Notes: generated by a model not told the origin, from the letters alone. A stretch of DNA of 64,000 bases from Jiangella alkaliphila (GCF_900105925.1 NZ_LT629791.1:124001-188000), one strand, 5' to 3'. Shown: positions 45,003-53,447, numbered from the stretch's first letter. Numbers and translations are program-made.

Positions 45003-45602
45003 CTAGCCTGCCAGCGTCGGCGCCCCCACCACCTCGTCGACGCGCACCACGGTGGCGAACCGGCGGGCCAGCGCGTACTCCGTCCGGGTCAGGATCTCGT
45101 CGACGCCGAGCGTGCGCGGGTCGGCCAGGATCTCCGCGTTGCTCCGCCCGGCCGGCGCCTCCGGGTGCTCGATCGGGTTCGTCGCCGTCGCGTCGATGAC
45201 GAACGTCACCCGGTAGCCCAGGTCGGACGCCAGCCGGGCCGTCGTCTCGCAGCACTGCTCGGTGCGCAGGCCGCTGACCACCACCTCGCTGACACCGCGC
45301 TCGGTCAGCAGCTGCTGCAGGCCGGTCGTCGTGAACGCGTTGTGCGACGTCTTCGTCAGCACCGGCTCACCGGGCCTTGGGTCCAGGCCGGGCAGCAGCC
45401 GGACGTGCCCCAGCTCCGGGTCGAAGGCGCCGCCGCTGCCCGGCTCGGTGTGCAGCACCCAGACGACGAGGTCGCCCTGGTCGCGGGCGTGCTCGACCAG
45501 CCGGGCGACCTTGCCGGCCACGTCCGGGTCGGAGATCAGCTCCCAGAGTGGGCGCTGCCGGAACGACTCCTGGACGTCGATGACGAGAAGTGCTCTGCTC
45601 AT
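45003..45602 (-). CDS. Isochorismatase-like cysteine hydrolase
   Basis: 199-residue member of the isochorismatase/nicotinamidase fold. Catalytic Asp in ALLVIDVQESF, Lys in VLTKTSHNAF and Cys in SGLRTEQCCETTARLA form the triad; two adjacent Cys are present. Substrate unknown (an amide or imide). Followed directly by the SnoaL-like gene; divergent from prfC. Confidence 0.85.
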   Translation of the reverse strand: MSRALLVIDVQESFRQRPLWELISDPDVAGKVARLVEHARDQGDLVVWVLHTEPGSGGAFDPELGHVRLLPGLDPRPGEPVLTKTSHNAFTTTGLQQLLTERGVSEVVVSGLRTEQCCETTARLASDLGYRVTFVIDATATNPIEHPEAPAGRSNAEILADPRTLGVDEILTRTEYALARRFATVVRVDEVVGAPTLAG

Positions 45603-45676
45603 GCCTCGATCGTCCGGCCGGCGGGCCGCCTGCGCCCAGCGCGATCACGCCGACCTACCGCGACATCCGGCCACCG

Positions 45677-45682
45677 TAGACT
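45677..45682 (+). promoter_or_regulatory. -10 hexamer of a leaderless prfC transcript
   Basis: TAGACT ends exactly 7 nt before the prfC ATG and there is no ribosome binding site, as expected for a leaderless mRNA. No good -35 is seen. Confidence 0.45.
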
Positions 45683-45689
45683 TGATGCC

Positions 45690-47291
45690 ATGCCCCCCAC
45701 CTCCGCCGCGTCGCCGGCTGCTGCCTCCGGCGTCGCCGCCGAGGCGGCCAGGCGCCGCACGTTCGCCGTCATCAGCCACCCCGACGCCGGCAAGTCGACG
45801 CTCACCGAGGCGCTGGCGCTGCACGCGCGCGTCATCGGCGAGGCCGGCGCGGTGCACGGGAAGTCGGGCCGGCGGGCGGTCATCTCCGACTGGATGGAGA
45901 TGGAGCAGGCCCGCGGCATCTCCGTCACGTCGGCGGCGCTGCAGTTCGAGTACCAGGGACACGTCGTCAACCTGCTCGACACCCCGGGGCACGCCGACTT
46001 CTCCGAGGACACCTACCGGGTGCTGGCCGCCGTCGACTGCGCGGTCATGCTGCTCGACGCCGCGAAGGGCCTCGAGCCGCAGACGCTGAAGCTGTTCGAC
46101 GTCTGCCGGCACCGCGGCGTCCCGGTGGTCACGTTCGTCAACAAGTGGGACCGGCCGGGCATGCACGTGCTCGACCTCGTCGACGAGCTGGACCAGCGCA
46201 TCGGGCTCACGGCCACGCCGCTGAACTGGCCGGTCGGCGAGGCCGGCACCTTCCACGGCCTGCTCGACCGCGACGACGAGACCATGACGACGTTCGAGCG
46301 GGCGCCCGGCGGCGCGCGCATCGCCGAGGAGCAGCTCCTGAGCGCGGCCGAGGCGAAGGAGCGCTACGCCGACGCGTGGGGCACCGCACTCGACGAGGTG
46401 TCGCTGCTCGACACCCTGGACCTCGAGACGTTCCACGCCGGCACCTCGACGCCCATGCTGTTCGGCGCCGCCGTGGTGAACGTCGGCGTGCGCCAGCTGC
46501 TCGACGCGCTGGTGGAACTGGCCCCGCCGCCCAGCGCCCGGCCCGACGCCGAGGGCACGCCGCGGCCGGTCGAGGCGCCGTTCTCCGGGCTGGTGTTCAA
46601 GGTGCAGGCCGGCATGGACAAGGCGCACCGCGACCGCCTGGCCTTCGTCCGGGTCTGCTCCGGACGGTTCGAGCGCGGCGCCGTCGTCACGCACGCCGCC
46701 ACCGGCCGGCCGTTCGCCACCAAGTACGCCCGCACCATGCTCGGCCGCGAGCGCGAGACCATCGACATCGCCTTCCCGGGCGACATCGTCGGCCTGGTCA
46801 ACGCGAACGCGCTGACCGTCGGCGACACCCTGTACGCCGAGGGCTCCCCCGTCGCGTTCCCGCCGATGCCGTCGTTCGCCCCTGAGCACTTCGTCACCGC
46901 GCGGACCACCGACACCAGCAAGGCCAAGCAGTTCCGCCGCGGCATCGAGCAGCTGGCCGAGGAGGGCGTCGTGCAGATCCTCACCTCGAACCGGCGCGGC
47001 GACGGCGCGCCGATCCTGGCCGCCGTCGGGCCGCTGCAGTTCGAGGTCGCCACCGCCCGGCTCGGCCAGGAGTTCGGCGTGCCGATCGCGCTCGACTCGC
47101 TGCCCTACGGCCTGGCCCGGCGCACCGACGCCGACGGCGTCGCGTTGCTGAACGCCGAGGCCGGCGTCGAGGTGGCCGAGCGGCGCGACGGCGCCCTGCT
47201 GGCGCTGTTCCCGGACAAGTGGCGGCTGGCGTCGGTGCAGCGCCGGCACCCCGACGTCGCGCTCGAACCGCTGGTCGCCGGGGCGGACTGA
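45690..47291 (+). CDS. prfC: Peptide chain release factor 3
   Basis: 533-residue GTPase that recycles RF1/RF2 from the ribosome. G1 SHPDAGKSTLTEAL, G3 DTPGHADFSEDTYR, G4 NKWDR; the RF3-specific WMEMEQARGISVTSAA switch region and C-terminal domain (PLQFEVATARLGQEF) are intact. Starts at the ATG 45690; a short Ala/Ser-rich N-terminus precedes the G domain. Confidence 0.95.
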   Translation: MPPTSAASPAAASGVAAEAARRRTFAVISHPDAGKSTLTEALALHARVIGEAGAVHGKSGRRAVISDWMEMEQARGISVTSAALQFEYQGHVVNLLDTPGHADFSEDTYRVLAAVDCAVMLLDAAKGLEPQTLKLFDVCRHRGVPVVTFVNKWDRPGMHVLDLVDELDQRIGLTATPLNWPVGEAGTFHGLLDRDDETMTTFERAPGGARIAEEQLLSAAEAKERYADAWGTALDEVSLLDTLDLETFHAGTSTPMLFGAAVVNVGVRQLLDALVELAPPPSARPDAEGTPRPVEAPFSGLVFKVQAGMDKAHRDRLAFVRVCSGRFERGAVVTHAATGRPFATKYARTMLGRERETIDIAFPGDIVGLVNANALTVGDTLYAEGSPVAFPPMPSFAPEHFVTARTTDTSKAKQFRRGIEQLAEEGVVQILTSNRRGDGAPILAAVGPLQFEVATARLGQEFGVPIALDSLPYGLARRTDADGVALLNAEAGVEVAERRDGALLALFPDKWRLASVQRRHPDVALEPLVAGAD

Positions 47292-47316
47292 CGCCGGCGC
47301 ACCGCTTCTCTACACT
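47288..47316 (+). promoter_or_regulatory. Leaderless promoter of ung
   Basis: -35 CTGACG (47288-47293, overlapping the prfC stop codon), 17-bp spacer, -10 TACACT (47311-47316), then 8 nt to the ATG of ung. Confidence 0.5.
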
Positions 47317-47324
47317 TGGCCGCA

Positions 47325-48002
47325 ATGACCGCTCGGCCGCTCTCCGAACTCGTCGATCCCGGCTGGGCGCGCGCCCTCGAGCCGGTCGCCCCGCGCATCG
47401 CCGCCATGGGCGAGTTCCTGCGCGCCGAACTGGCCGCCGGACGCACGTACCTGCCGGCCGGGCAGAACGTGCTGCGCGCTTTCACCCAGCCGTTCGACGA
47501 CGTCCGGGTGCTCATCGTGGGCCAGGACCCGTACCCGACGCCGGGTCACGCGGTCGGGCTGAGCTTCTCGGTGGCGCCCGACGTCCGGCCGCTGCCGCCG
47601 AGCCTGGTCAACATCTTCCAGGAGTACGGCGCCGACCTCGGCCACCCGCCGCCCGCCACCGGCGACCTCACGCCGTGGGCCGAACACGGCGTGCTGCTGC
47701 TCAACCGGGCTCTGACGGTGGCGCCGAGAAATCCCGGCGCGCACAGGGGAAAGGGCTGGGAAGAAGTCACCGAGCAAGCCATCCGGGCGCTCGCCGGACG
47801 TGGAACGCCTATCGTCGCCATCTTGTGGGGTCGCGATGCGAGAAATCTCCGGCCACTACTTGGTAACGTTCCATGTATTGAGTCGGCCCACCCGAGCCCC
47901 ATGTCTGCGCGCAACGGTTTCTTCGGCTCACGGCCGTTCAGTAGGGCAAACGAGCTCCTGCAGGGCCTGGGCGCAGCGCCGGTCGACTGGAAGCTCCCCT
48001 GA
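47325..48002 (+). CDS. ung: Uracil-DNA glycosylase
   Basis: 225-residue family 1 UDG that removes uracil from DNA. Water-activating loop [17 protein letters not shown] and Leu-intercalation loop [18 protein letters not shown] are canonical. The 3' third (from about 47720) uses many codons rare in this region (AGA, AAT, TTG, GTA, AGT, ATT), unlike the 5' part, which may mark recombination. Start is the ATG at 47325 (possibly leaderless). Confidence 0.95.
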   Translation: MTARPLSELVDPGWARALEPVAPRIAAMGEFLRAELAAGRTYLPAGQNVLRAFTQPFDDVRVLIVGQDPYPTPGHAVGLSFSVAPDVRPLPPSLVNIFQEYGADLGHPPPATGDLTPWAEHGVLLLNRALTVAPRNPGAHRGKGWEEVTEQAIRALAGRGTPIVAILWGRDARNLRPLLGNVPCIESAHPSPMSARNGFFGSRPFSRANELLQGLGAAPVDWKLP

Positions 48003-48263
48003 TACGCCGCGTTCACAAAGTGGGATACACACTTGTGCAACTAGCGTTCGATCATCGTATGCTTCCCGGCGCGGGCCCAAGGTGGTACTGTTTCCGCGGT
48101 TGCAGTAACAGTTCCTCGCACGTCCTTGAACGCCCGTGGGATGTTATCGCGGGCGTTTTTCGCTTCTCTGTGCCTCCAGCACTGTGGTAGCGGGAGACGG
48201 CGGCAGCAACCCGGAGGTCGCACGGTGCGGCCTTCGTCACCGTCCCGTAGGAGGACACGGCAC
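48003..48263 (+). ncRNA. Structured leader of the cold-shock gene
   Basis: 260-nt gap, AT-richer than its neighbours. It holds a TATGCT (48058-48063) as a possible -10 and a hairpin AACGCCCG / CGGGCGTT (48129-48157) followed by TTT, resembling an intrinsic terminator, about 100 nt before the gene. AGGAGG sits 9 nt before the ATG. This could be a cold-sensing or attenuating 5' UTR, or the terminator of ung. Confidence 0.4.
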
Positions 48264-48467
48264 ATGGCACAGGGAACCGTCAAGTGGTTCAACGCTGAGA
48301 AGGGCTTCGGCTTCATCGCACAGGACAACGGCGAGCCGGACGTCTTCGTGCACTACTCGGCGATTCAGGCCGACGGCTACCGCACGCTGGACGAGAACCA
48401 GCGGGTGGAGTTCGAGATCACCCAGGGCCCGAAGGGCCCGCAGGCTGACGCGGTCCGTCCGGTCTGA
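48264..48467 (+). CDS. cspA: Cold-shock protein (CspA family)
   Basis: 67-residue OB-fold RNA chaperone starting [18 protein letters not shown] with RNP1 KGFGFI and RNP2 DVFVHYSAI. Binds single-stranded RNA and DNA. The family in actinobacteria has many paralogues, so the symbol is generic. Strong AGGAGG upstream and a perfect terminator downstream mark it as a monocistronic gene. Confidence 0.95.
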   Translation: MAQGTVKWFNAEKGFGFIAQDNGEPDVFVHYSAIQADGYRTLDENQRVEFEITQGPKGPQADAVRPV

Positions 48468-48480
48468 TCAACCTGTCACA

Positions 48481-48519
48481 CCGCGGCCCCCGTACCTCCC
48501 GCAGGTACGGGGGCCGCGG
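48481..48519 (+). terminator. Terminator of the cold-shock gene
   Basis: Perfect 17-bp stem CCGCGGCCCCCGTACCT / AGGTACGGGGGCCGCGG with a CCCGC loop, 13 bp after the stop codon. Confidence 0.9.
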
Positions 48520-48726
48520 CGCGTCCAGAGCAGTATTCCAGGTGGTCCGGACCTCGCTCAAACGGCCGTTCGCGCTGCTCAGCGACCCTGCGACGGCCGC
48601 CGGCCAGGGGGCAGACGGACCGTTCTGTTCAGAAGGGGCTTGATAACGAACAGGTTACTGTGGTTCGGTGTATGGCACGTGGTCAAGCAATCGCCACTTC
48701 CGCTTCATTCTGGAGAGGTGTAGGCC

Positions 48727-49536
48727 GTGCAGACCCACGTACTCGCGTCGACGGACGACCATCAGCACCAGCACCAGAACACTGAGCGTCACGAACTCAC
48801 CCACGACCTTCTTCGCCGGGCGGCGCGCAGTACCGGCATGCAGCGCCAGCGGCTCCTCGACGAGGTCGTTCTCATTCATCTACGGCTCGCCGAGTCGATC
48901 GCCCGGCGCTACTACGGGCGCGGCATCGAGCGCGACGACCTGCTGCAGGTCGCCAACCTCGGCCTGGTCAACGCCGCACAGCGGTTCGACCCCGACCGCG
49001 GCAAGGACTTCGTCTCCTTCGCCGTCCCCACCATCACCGGTGAGGTCAAGCGCTACTTCCGCGACCACGGCTGGACGGTCCGCCCGCCGCGCCGGGTCCA
49101 GGAGCTGCACGCCCGGGTCACCGCCGCCACGGCGGAGATCTCGCAGGCCAAGGGTGCGGCGCCGACGCCGGCCGACCTCGCCGAGCACCTCGGCGTCGAG
49201 GTCGACGACGTCCTCGAGGCCAGCGCCTCGCACGAGTGCTTCACGGTGGCCTCGATCGACTACCGCGGCAGCGGTGGCGAGGAGACCCCGCTCGCCGAGA
49301 CGCTCGGCGAGGACGACGACGGCTTCGGCCGCGCCGAGGCCGTGGTCGCACTGGCCCCGGCCTGCCGGGAGCTCAAGGCCCGCGACCGGCAGATCCTCTA
49401 CCTGCGCTTCTTCAAGGGCTGGACGCAGCAGGAGATCGCCAAGGAGCTGGGCGTCACCCAGATGCAGGTGTCGCGCCTGCTGGCCCGCATCCTGGGCCAG
49501 TTGCGCACCCGTGTCGGCGCCAGCGTCGCCGCCTAG
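48727..49536 (+). CDS. SigB/SigF-type alternative sigma factor
   Basis: 269-residue sigma-70 group 3 protein. Region 2 is RLAESIARRYYGRGIERDDL...QVANLGLVNAAQRFD, region 3 GEVKRYFRDHGWTVRPPRRV, region 4 GWTQQEIAKELGVTQMQVSRLL. This is the SigB/F/G stress/development type of actinobacteria. GTG start; GGAGAGG upstream. Ends in CTAG shared with the convergent LysR gene. No anti-sigma gene adjoins, though an STAS protein is encoded 1.9 kb away. Confidence 0.9.
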   Translation: MQTHVLASTDDHQHQHQNTERHELTHDLLRRAARSTGMQRQRLLDEVVLIHLRLAESIARRYYGRGIERDDLLQVANLGLVNAAQRFDPDRGKDFVSFAVPTITGEVKRYFRDHGWTVRPPRRVQELHARVTAATAEISQAKGAAPTPADLAEHLGVEVDDVLEASASHECFTVASIDYRGSGGEETPLAETLGEDDDGFGRAEAVVALAPACRELKARDRQILYLRFFKGWTQQEIAKELGVTQMQVSRLLARILGQLRTRVGASVAA

Positions 49537-50414
49537 GAGTGGCCGCTGAGCAGCTCGAGCAGCCGGTCGACGGCCACCCCGCGGCGCTGGGCGGCCGGTA
49601 GCGCGACGGAGACCGCCCAGCGCGGCAGGGTGTCGTCGATCATGACGACGTCCAGCCCCTGGGCGGCCCGTTTGCGGCTGACGTGCTCGGGCACCAGCGC
49701 GACTCCGAGGCCGTGCCCCACGAGGTCGAGCAGCGTGTGGACGTCGTTGACCTCCATCGTCACCTGGCGGTCCAGGCCGGCCGCGGCGAACGCGGCGTCG
49801 GTCAGCTGCCGGGCGCCCCACTCCTCCTGGAAGTCGACGAACGCCGTGCCGTGCAGCTGGCTCAGCGCGATGCTGCCGCGCCCGGCCAGCCGGTGGTCGG
49901 GCCGGCACAGCATGACCATCGCCTCGGTGTTCAGCGGGACGAGGTCGACGTCGTCAGGCGGCGGCGCGACGACCGGCACGAACGCGACGTCGAGCACGCC
50001 GGCCCGGACGTCGGCCAGCAGCCGGGCCGAGCCGGCCTGGTCCAGCCGCACCTCGACACCGGCGTGCGCGGCCCGGAACCGGGCCAGCAGGCCGGGGACG
50101 TCGACGGCGCCCAGGCACTGCTCGGCGCCGATGCGCACCGTCCCGCGCAGCAGCCCGTTGACCGCGGCCACCGCCTCTCGCGCCGCCTCGACCGACGCCA
50201 GCGCCCGCCGCGACTCCGCCAGCAGCGCCCGGCCGGCCTCGGTGAGGCTGACCTGCCGGGTGTTGCGGTGGAACAGCGCCGCGCCCAGCTCGCGCTCCAG
50301 CGTCCGGATCGAGGCCGACAGCCCCGACTGGCTGATGATCAGCCGCTGCGCCGCCCGGGTGAAGTGCCCCTCTTCGGCGACGGCGACGAAATGCTCCAAG
50401 TGCCGCAGTTCCAC
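49533..50414 (-). CDS. LysR-family transcriptional regulator
   Basis: 293-residue regulator: winged helix at 1-60 (MELRHLEHFVAVAEEGHFTRA, SQSGLSASIRTLEREL) and a substrate-binding domain. Divergent from an aldo-keto reductase gene, which it most likely controls. The GTG at 50414 is 8 nt after a TACGAT hexamer, suggesting a leaderless mRNA; the upstream part of the long frame is antisense to the reductase region. Confidence 0.9.
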   Translation of the reverse strand: MELRHLEHFVAVAEEGHFTRAAQRLIISQSGLSASIRTLERELGAALFHRNTRQVSLTEAGRALLAESRRALASVEAAREAVAAVNGLLRGTVRIGAEQCLGAVDVPGLLARFRAAHAGVEVRLDQAGSARLLADVRAGVLDVAFVPVVAPPPDDVDLVPLNTEAMVMLCRPDHRLAGRGSIALSQLHGTAFVDFQEEWGARQLTDAAFAAAGLDRQVTMEVNDVHTLLDLVGHGLGVALVPEHVSRKRAAQGLDVVMIDDTLPRWAVSVALPAAQRRGVAVDRLLELLSGHS

Positions 50415-50415
50415 G

Positions 50416-50438
50416 ATTGAGAATCGTAGCTTCTGAAT
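50416..50438. promoter_or_regulatory. LysR-type operator dyad
   Basis: ATTGAGAA-N7-TTCTGAAT (7 of 8 paired) is a T-N11-A type site covering the -10 of the LysR gene and lying upstream of the reductase, the usual place for autoregulation and divergent activation. Confidence 0.6.
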
Positions 50439-50526
50439 TCGTTCGGGTTCTCCTGTTGGACACACCGTGGACGCCGCGCCGAGACTGGAGGCGCAGCACC
50501 GATCCGATCCCCGGAGGTCACGTCCC

Positions 50527-51381
50527 ATGCAGTTCCGCCACATCGGCGACGTCCAGGTCAGCGCCATCGGGCTGGGCGGCATGCCCATGTCCATCGAAGG
50601 CCGGCCGGACGAAGCCCGATCGATCGCCACGATCCACGCGGCGCTCGACGCGGGTATCACGTTCATCGACACCGCCGACTCGTACCACCTGCTGGCCGGC
50701 GAGGTCGGCCACAACGAGACGCTCATCGCCAAGGCGCTGGCCGCGTACGGCGGCGACACGTCCGGCGTCCTGGTCGCCACCAAGGGCGGCCACCTGCGCC
50801 CCGGCGACGGGTCATGGACGAAGAACGGCTCGCCCGACTACCTGAAGGCGGCCTGCGAGGCGTCGTTGAAGCGCCTCGGCGTCGACGCGATCGGCCTCTA
50901 TCAGTTCCACCGGTCCGACCCGGCGGTGCCGTACGCGGACTCCGTCGGCGCCATCCGCGACCTGCTCGACGAGGGCAAGATCCGGATGGCCGGCATCTCC
51001 AACGCGAACCCTGAGCAGATCGAGCTGGCCAACGAGATCCTGGGCGGCCGCCTGGCGTCGGTGCAGAACCAGTTCTCGCCGCGGTTCCGCACCAGCGAGC
51101 CGGAGCTGGAGCTGTGCGACCGCCTCGGCATCGCGTTCCTGCCGTGGAGCCCGCTCGGCGGCATCACCCGCGCCGGCGGGCTCGGCTCGGCGCACGAGCC
51201 GTTCGCCCGTGTGGCCGCCGCGCACGGCGTCAGCCCGCAGCAGGTGTGCCTCGCCTGGATGCTGGCGAAGAGCGAGCGCGTGGTCCCGATCCCCGGCTCG
51301 AGCCGGCCCGAGACCATCCGCGACTCGGCCGCTGCGGTGGAGCTGGTGCTCACGCCGGAGGAACTGGCCTCGCTCGGCTGA
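50527..51381 (+). CDS. Aldo/keto reductase
   Basis: 284-residue TIM-barrel NADP-dependent oxidoreductase. Catalytic Asp and Tyr in FIDTADSYHLL, Lys in VLVATKGGH, His in IGLYQFHRSDP; NADP loop near VVPIPGSSRPETI. Substrate unknown. GGAGG 9 nt before the ATG. Divergent from a LysR regulator. Confidence 0.88.
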   Translation: MQFRHIGDVQVSAIGLGGMPMSIEGRPDEARSIATIHAALDAGITFIDTADSYHLLAGEVGHNETLIAKALAAYGGDTSGVLVATKGGHLRPGDGSWTKNGSPDYLKAACEASLKRLGVDAIGLYQFHRSDPAVPYADSVGAIRDLLDEGKIRMAGISNANPEQIELANEILGGRLASVQNQFSPRFRTSEPELELCDRLGIAFLPWSPLGGITRAGGLGSAHEPFARVAAAHGVSPQQVCLAWMLAKSERVVPIPGSSRPETIRDSAAAVELVLTPEELASLG

Positions 51382-51436
51382 GCGACACCTCTGGACCGGT
51401 GGGCGGCGTGCTGGCGCCGCCCACCACTTCTCTCCG

Positions 51437-51805
51437 TTACGCGCGGGCCAGGCCCGCCTGGCGCTCGGACATGGACGCCTCGAGGGCGTCGCCGATCTCG
51501 GTGTAGCAGCGCAGCCCCAGGTCGGCCGCGAGCCGCTCCAGCTGGGCTCGCACACCGTGGTCGCGGGTGACCACGCAGACGCCACCGCCCCTGGCGCGGA
51601 TACGCTCATGCAGGCCGGCCAGCACCGACGCCGCCGACGGGTCGACGGAGCCGGCTCGGCCCAGGTCGACCACGACATGACGGCTGTCGGCGGCGTTGGC
51701 GGCCCACCGGACCTCGTCGGCCAGTGCGGCGTCGAGATCGCCGGGAACGGTCAGGATCGTGCAGCCACCGAAGTCGCGGGCCTGCACGGCGACGTCGTTG
51801 CTCAC
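51437..51805 (-). CDS. STAS-domain anti-sigma factor antagonist
   Basis: 122-residue STAS protein (MSNDVAVQARDFGGCTILTV start). The phosphorylation site region is VDPSAASVLAGLHERI; the usual DSSG reads DPSAA, but a Ser is retained. Probably binds an anti-sigma kinase in partner switching; none is encoded nearby. Confidence 0.75.
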   Translation of the reverse strand: MSNDVAVQARDFGGCTILTVPGDLDAALADEVRWAANAADSRHVVVDLGRAGSVDPSAASVLAGLHERIRARGGGVCVVTRDHGVRAQLERLAADLGLRCYTEIGDALEASMSERQAGLARA

Positions 51806-52199
51806 GGACGCTTCACCACCATCGGTTCGGGAGGCCTGGACTCCACCCCGAGTCCTGCCAAGCCTCCAGTGGTCGGCACCCGGCGAGGGGAACGTTCGCC
51901 CCGTCCGGTGCCGATTTCACCCGACGCCTACCTTTACTGAGCGTCGTGTGAACTGTCAAGGTCTCCATGGATCATCGCGAGGACGTCACTCTGGCACGGC
52001 GGCCGCCCGGAATCAAGATCCTTTGCGCCGTCAACCTCACGTGCCGCGCCGGATGCAACCGTGCGCCCTGGTCGGGCGTCATCTCGAGTGGCGGGCCGGC
52101 GAGCCCGCCACGGGGGTGCCCGCGCCGTTCGCGGCGCACCGGGTGGCCGGGTCCGTGCCCTGAGCGCGGACCCGGACCCCCGGAGCGGGGCCCTGGCCG
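51806..52199. other. 394-bp intergenic region without a convincing gene
   Basis: Between the STAS and cutA genes, both on the minus strand. It holds one perfect 9-bp stem GTGGCGGGC / GCCCGCCAC (about 52090-52111) and the terminator at 52147-52175. A plus-strand open frame from 51967 has a poor start, unusual composition and runs antisense into cutA, so it is not counted. The part next to the STAS gene should carry its promoter; no clear hexamers were found. Confidence 0.6.
52147..52175 (-). terminator. Terminator hairpin after cutA
   Basis: 9-bp stem CCGGGTCCG / CGGACCCGG with an 11-nt loop, 25 bp beyond the cutA stop codon. Confidence 0.55.
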
Positions 52200-52517
52200 T
52201 CAGCCGGTTTCGGTGCTCACCCAGGCGAGATACTCGCCGCTGCCGCCCACGATCGGCGTCACCACGATCTCCGGCAGGTCGTACGGATGCACCTCGCGCA
52301 GGTGTGCCGTCAGCGCCTCGGCCCGGGCCGCCGTGGTCTTCACCTCGACCCGCCACTCGGGCTCGGTCCGCACCTCACCGCCCCACCGGTAGACGGTGGT
52401 GATCGGGACGAGCTGCGCGCAGGCGCCGAGCCGGGCCGCCACGACGCCGGCGGCCAGCTCGCGCGCCGCCGCCTCGCTGCCCGCCGTCGTGGTGACGATG
52501 ACGCATGCCTCGGACAT
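52200..52517 (-). CDS. cutA: CutA1 divalent cation tolerance protein
   Basis: 105-residue trimeric ferredoxin-like protein, MSEACVIVTTTAGSEAAARE start, with the conserved RLGACAQLVPITTVYRW and HPYDLPEIVVTPI. Linked to copper/divalent metal tolerance in E. coli, molecular role unclear. No ribosome binding site is seen: only 9 bp separate the ATG from the end of the MITE-like element, which therefore supplies its 5' region. Confidence 0.93.
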   Translation of the reverse strand: MSEACVIVTTTAGSEAAARELAAGVVAARLGACAQLVPITTVYRWGGEVRTEPEWRVEVKTTAARAEALTAHLREVHPYDLPEIVVTPIVGGSGEYLAWVSTETG

Positions 52518-52526
52518 GGCCGCAGA

Positions 52527-52692
52527 CTAGGGGGTGTCTGATGGATCTTCGGCGGCGCGGATCGACGCCCAGACGCCGACCAGCTGCGTTGTGTCATCAC
52601 CCGATGGCGCGGCATCGAGCTACTTCGACGCCTTGCTGGACCGACGCCTGAACGCCGCCCGCATCCACCAAGATCCATCAGACACCCCCTAG
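52527..52692. mobile_element. MITE-like element, 166 bp, perfect 23-bp terminal repeats
   Basis: Ends are perfect inverted repeats of 23 bp (52527-52549 and 52670-52692), reading CTAG then GGGGTGTCTGATGGATCTT inward. The outer CTAG may be a 4-bp target duplication (YTAR/CTAG-preferring IS families) or part of the repeat. The interior has weaker inverted similarity and no transposase. It lies in the cutA-padR gap, touching the padR -35 on one side and 9 bp from the cutA start on the other. Confidence 0.85.
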
Positions 52693-52736
52693 TTGACAAG
52701 CCTCGCTCGGCGGCGAATACTCGAAGTCGAGTATTC
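52693..52736 (+). promoter_or_regulatory. padR promoter with overlapping operator
   Basis: -35 TTGACA (52693-52698) begins at the base after the MITE end; 17-bp spacer; -10 AATACT (52716-52721). The perfect 22-bp dyad GAATACTCGA-AG-TCGAGTATTC (52715-52736) covers the -10 and the start site, the classic form of a PadR autoregulatory operator. Confidence 0.8.
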
Positions 52737-52753
52737 GAGCTGGAGGAGTTGCC

Positions 52754-53440
52754 GTGGCCGCCACCCGTCCGTCCAATCCGCTGGCACTGGCCGTGCTCGT
52801 GCTGCTGTGGGAACGGCCCATGCACCCCTACGAGATGTCGAGCACCCTGCGCGAGCGGCGCAAGGAGGACAGCATCAAGCTCAACTACGGCTCGCTGTAC
52901 TCCGTCGTCGAGTCGCTGCAGAAGCGCGGTCTGATCGAGGTGGGCGCGACGGTGCGCGAGGGGCGGCGGCCGGAGCGCACGGTCTACGCCATCACCGAGA
53001 CCGGCGGCCAGATCATGGTCGACTGGCTGGTCGAGCTGCTGAGCACGCCGAAGAAGGAGTTCACCCAGTTCGAGGCGGCGCTGTCGCTGGCCGGCGCGCT
53101 GCCGCCGGACGAGGTCATCGAGCTGCTCGGCCAGCGGCTGCGCAACCTGCGCTTCCAGCAGAAGGCCGTCGAGGCGATGTTCGAGGAGGCACGGTCGGTC
53201 AACCTGCCGCGGCTGTTCATGATCGAGGCCGAGTTCTCCGCCGCGCTGCTGACGGCCGAGACCGCGTTCGTCGAGCAGCTGCTGACGGAGTTGCGCGCCG
53301 GCAGCCTCGGCGGATTCGCCATGTGGCAGCGCATGCACGAGCTGCGTCAGGACGGCGTGCCGCCCGACGAGATCGAGGCAAAGCTCAGCGTCGAGTTCGC
53401 CGACGACCTCGCCTTCGCCCAGCCCTACGAGAAGACCTAG
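52754..53440 (+). CDS. PadR-family transcriptional regulator
   Basis: 228-residue repressor with an N-terminal winged helix (residues 8-85: LALAVLVLLWERPMHPYEM, LNYGSLYSVVESLQKRGLIE) and a long C-terminal helical dimerisation domain (PadR subfamily 2). GTG start with GGAGGAG 5 nt upstream. Upstream of a DrrAB-like exporter that it probably represses, alongside itself. Confidence 0.92.
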   Translation: MAATRPSNPLALAVLVLLWERPMHPYEMSSTLRERRKEDSIKLNYGSLYSVVESLQKRGLIEVGATVREGRRPERTVYAITETGGQIMVDWLVELLSTPKKEFTQFEAALSLAGALPPDEVIELLGQRLRNLRFQQKAVEAMFEEARSVNLPRLFMIEAEFSAALLTAETAFVEQLLTELRAGSLGGFAMWQRMHELRQDGVPPDEIEAKLSVEFADDLAFAQPYEKT

Positions 53441-53447
53441 ACGAGCA

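Noticed and set aside
51967-52392. 141-codon plus-strand frame
   Set aside because: Arg/Pro-rich, no family, second half antisense to cutA.
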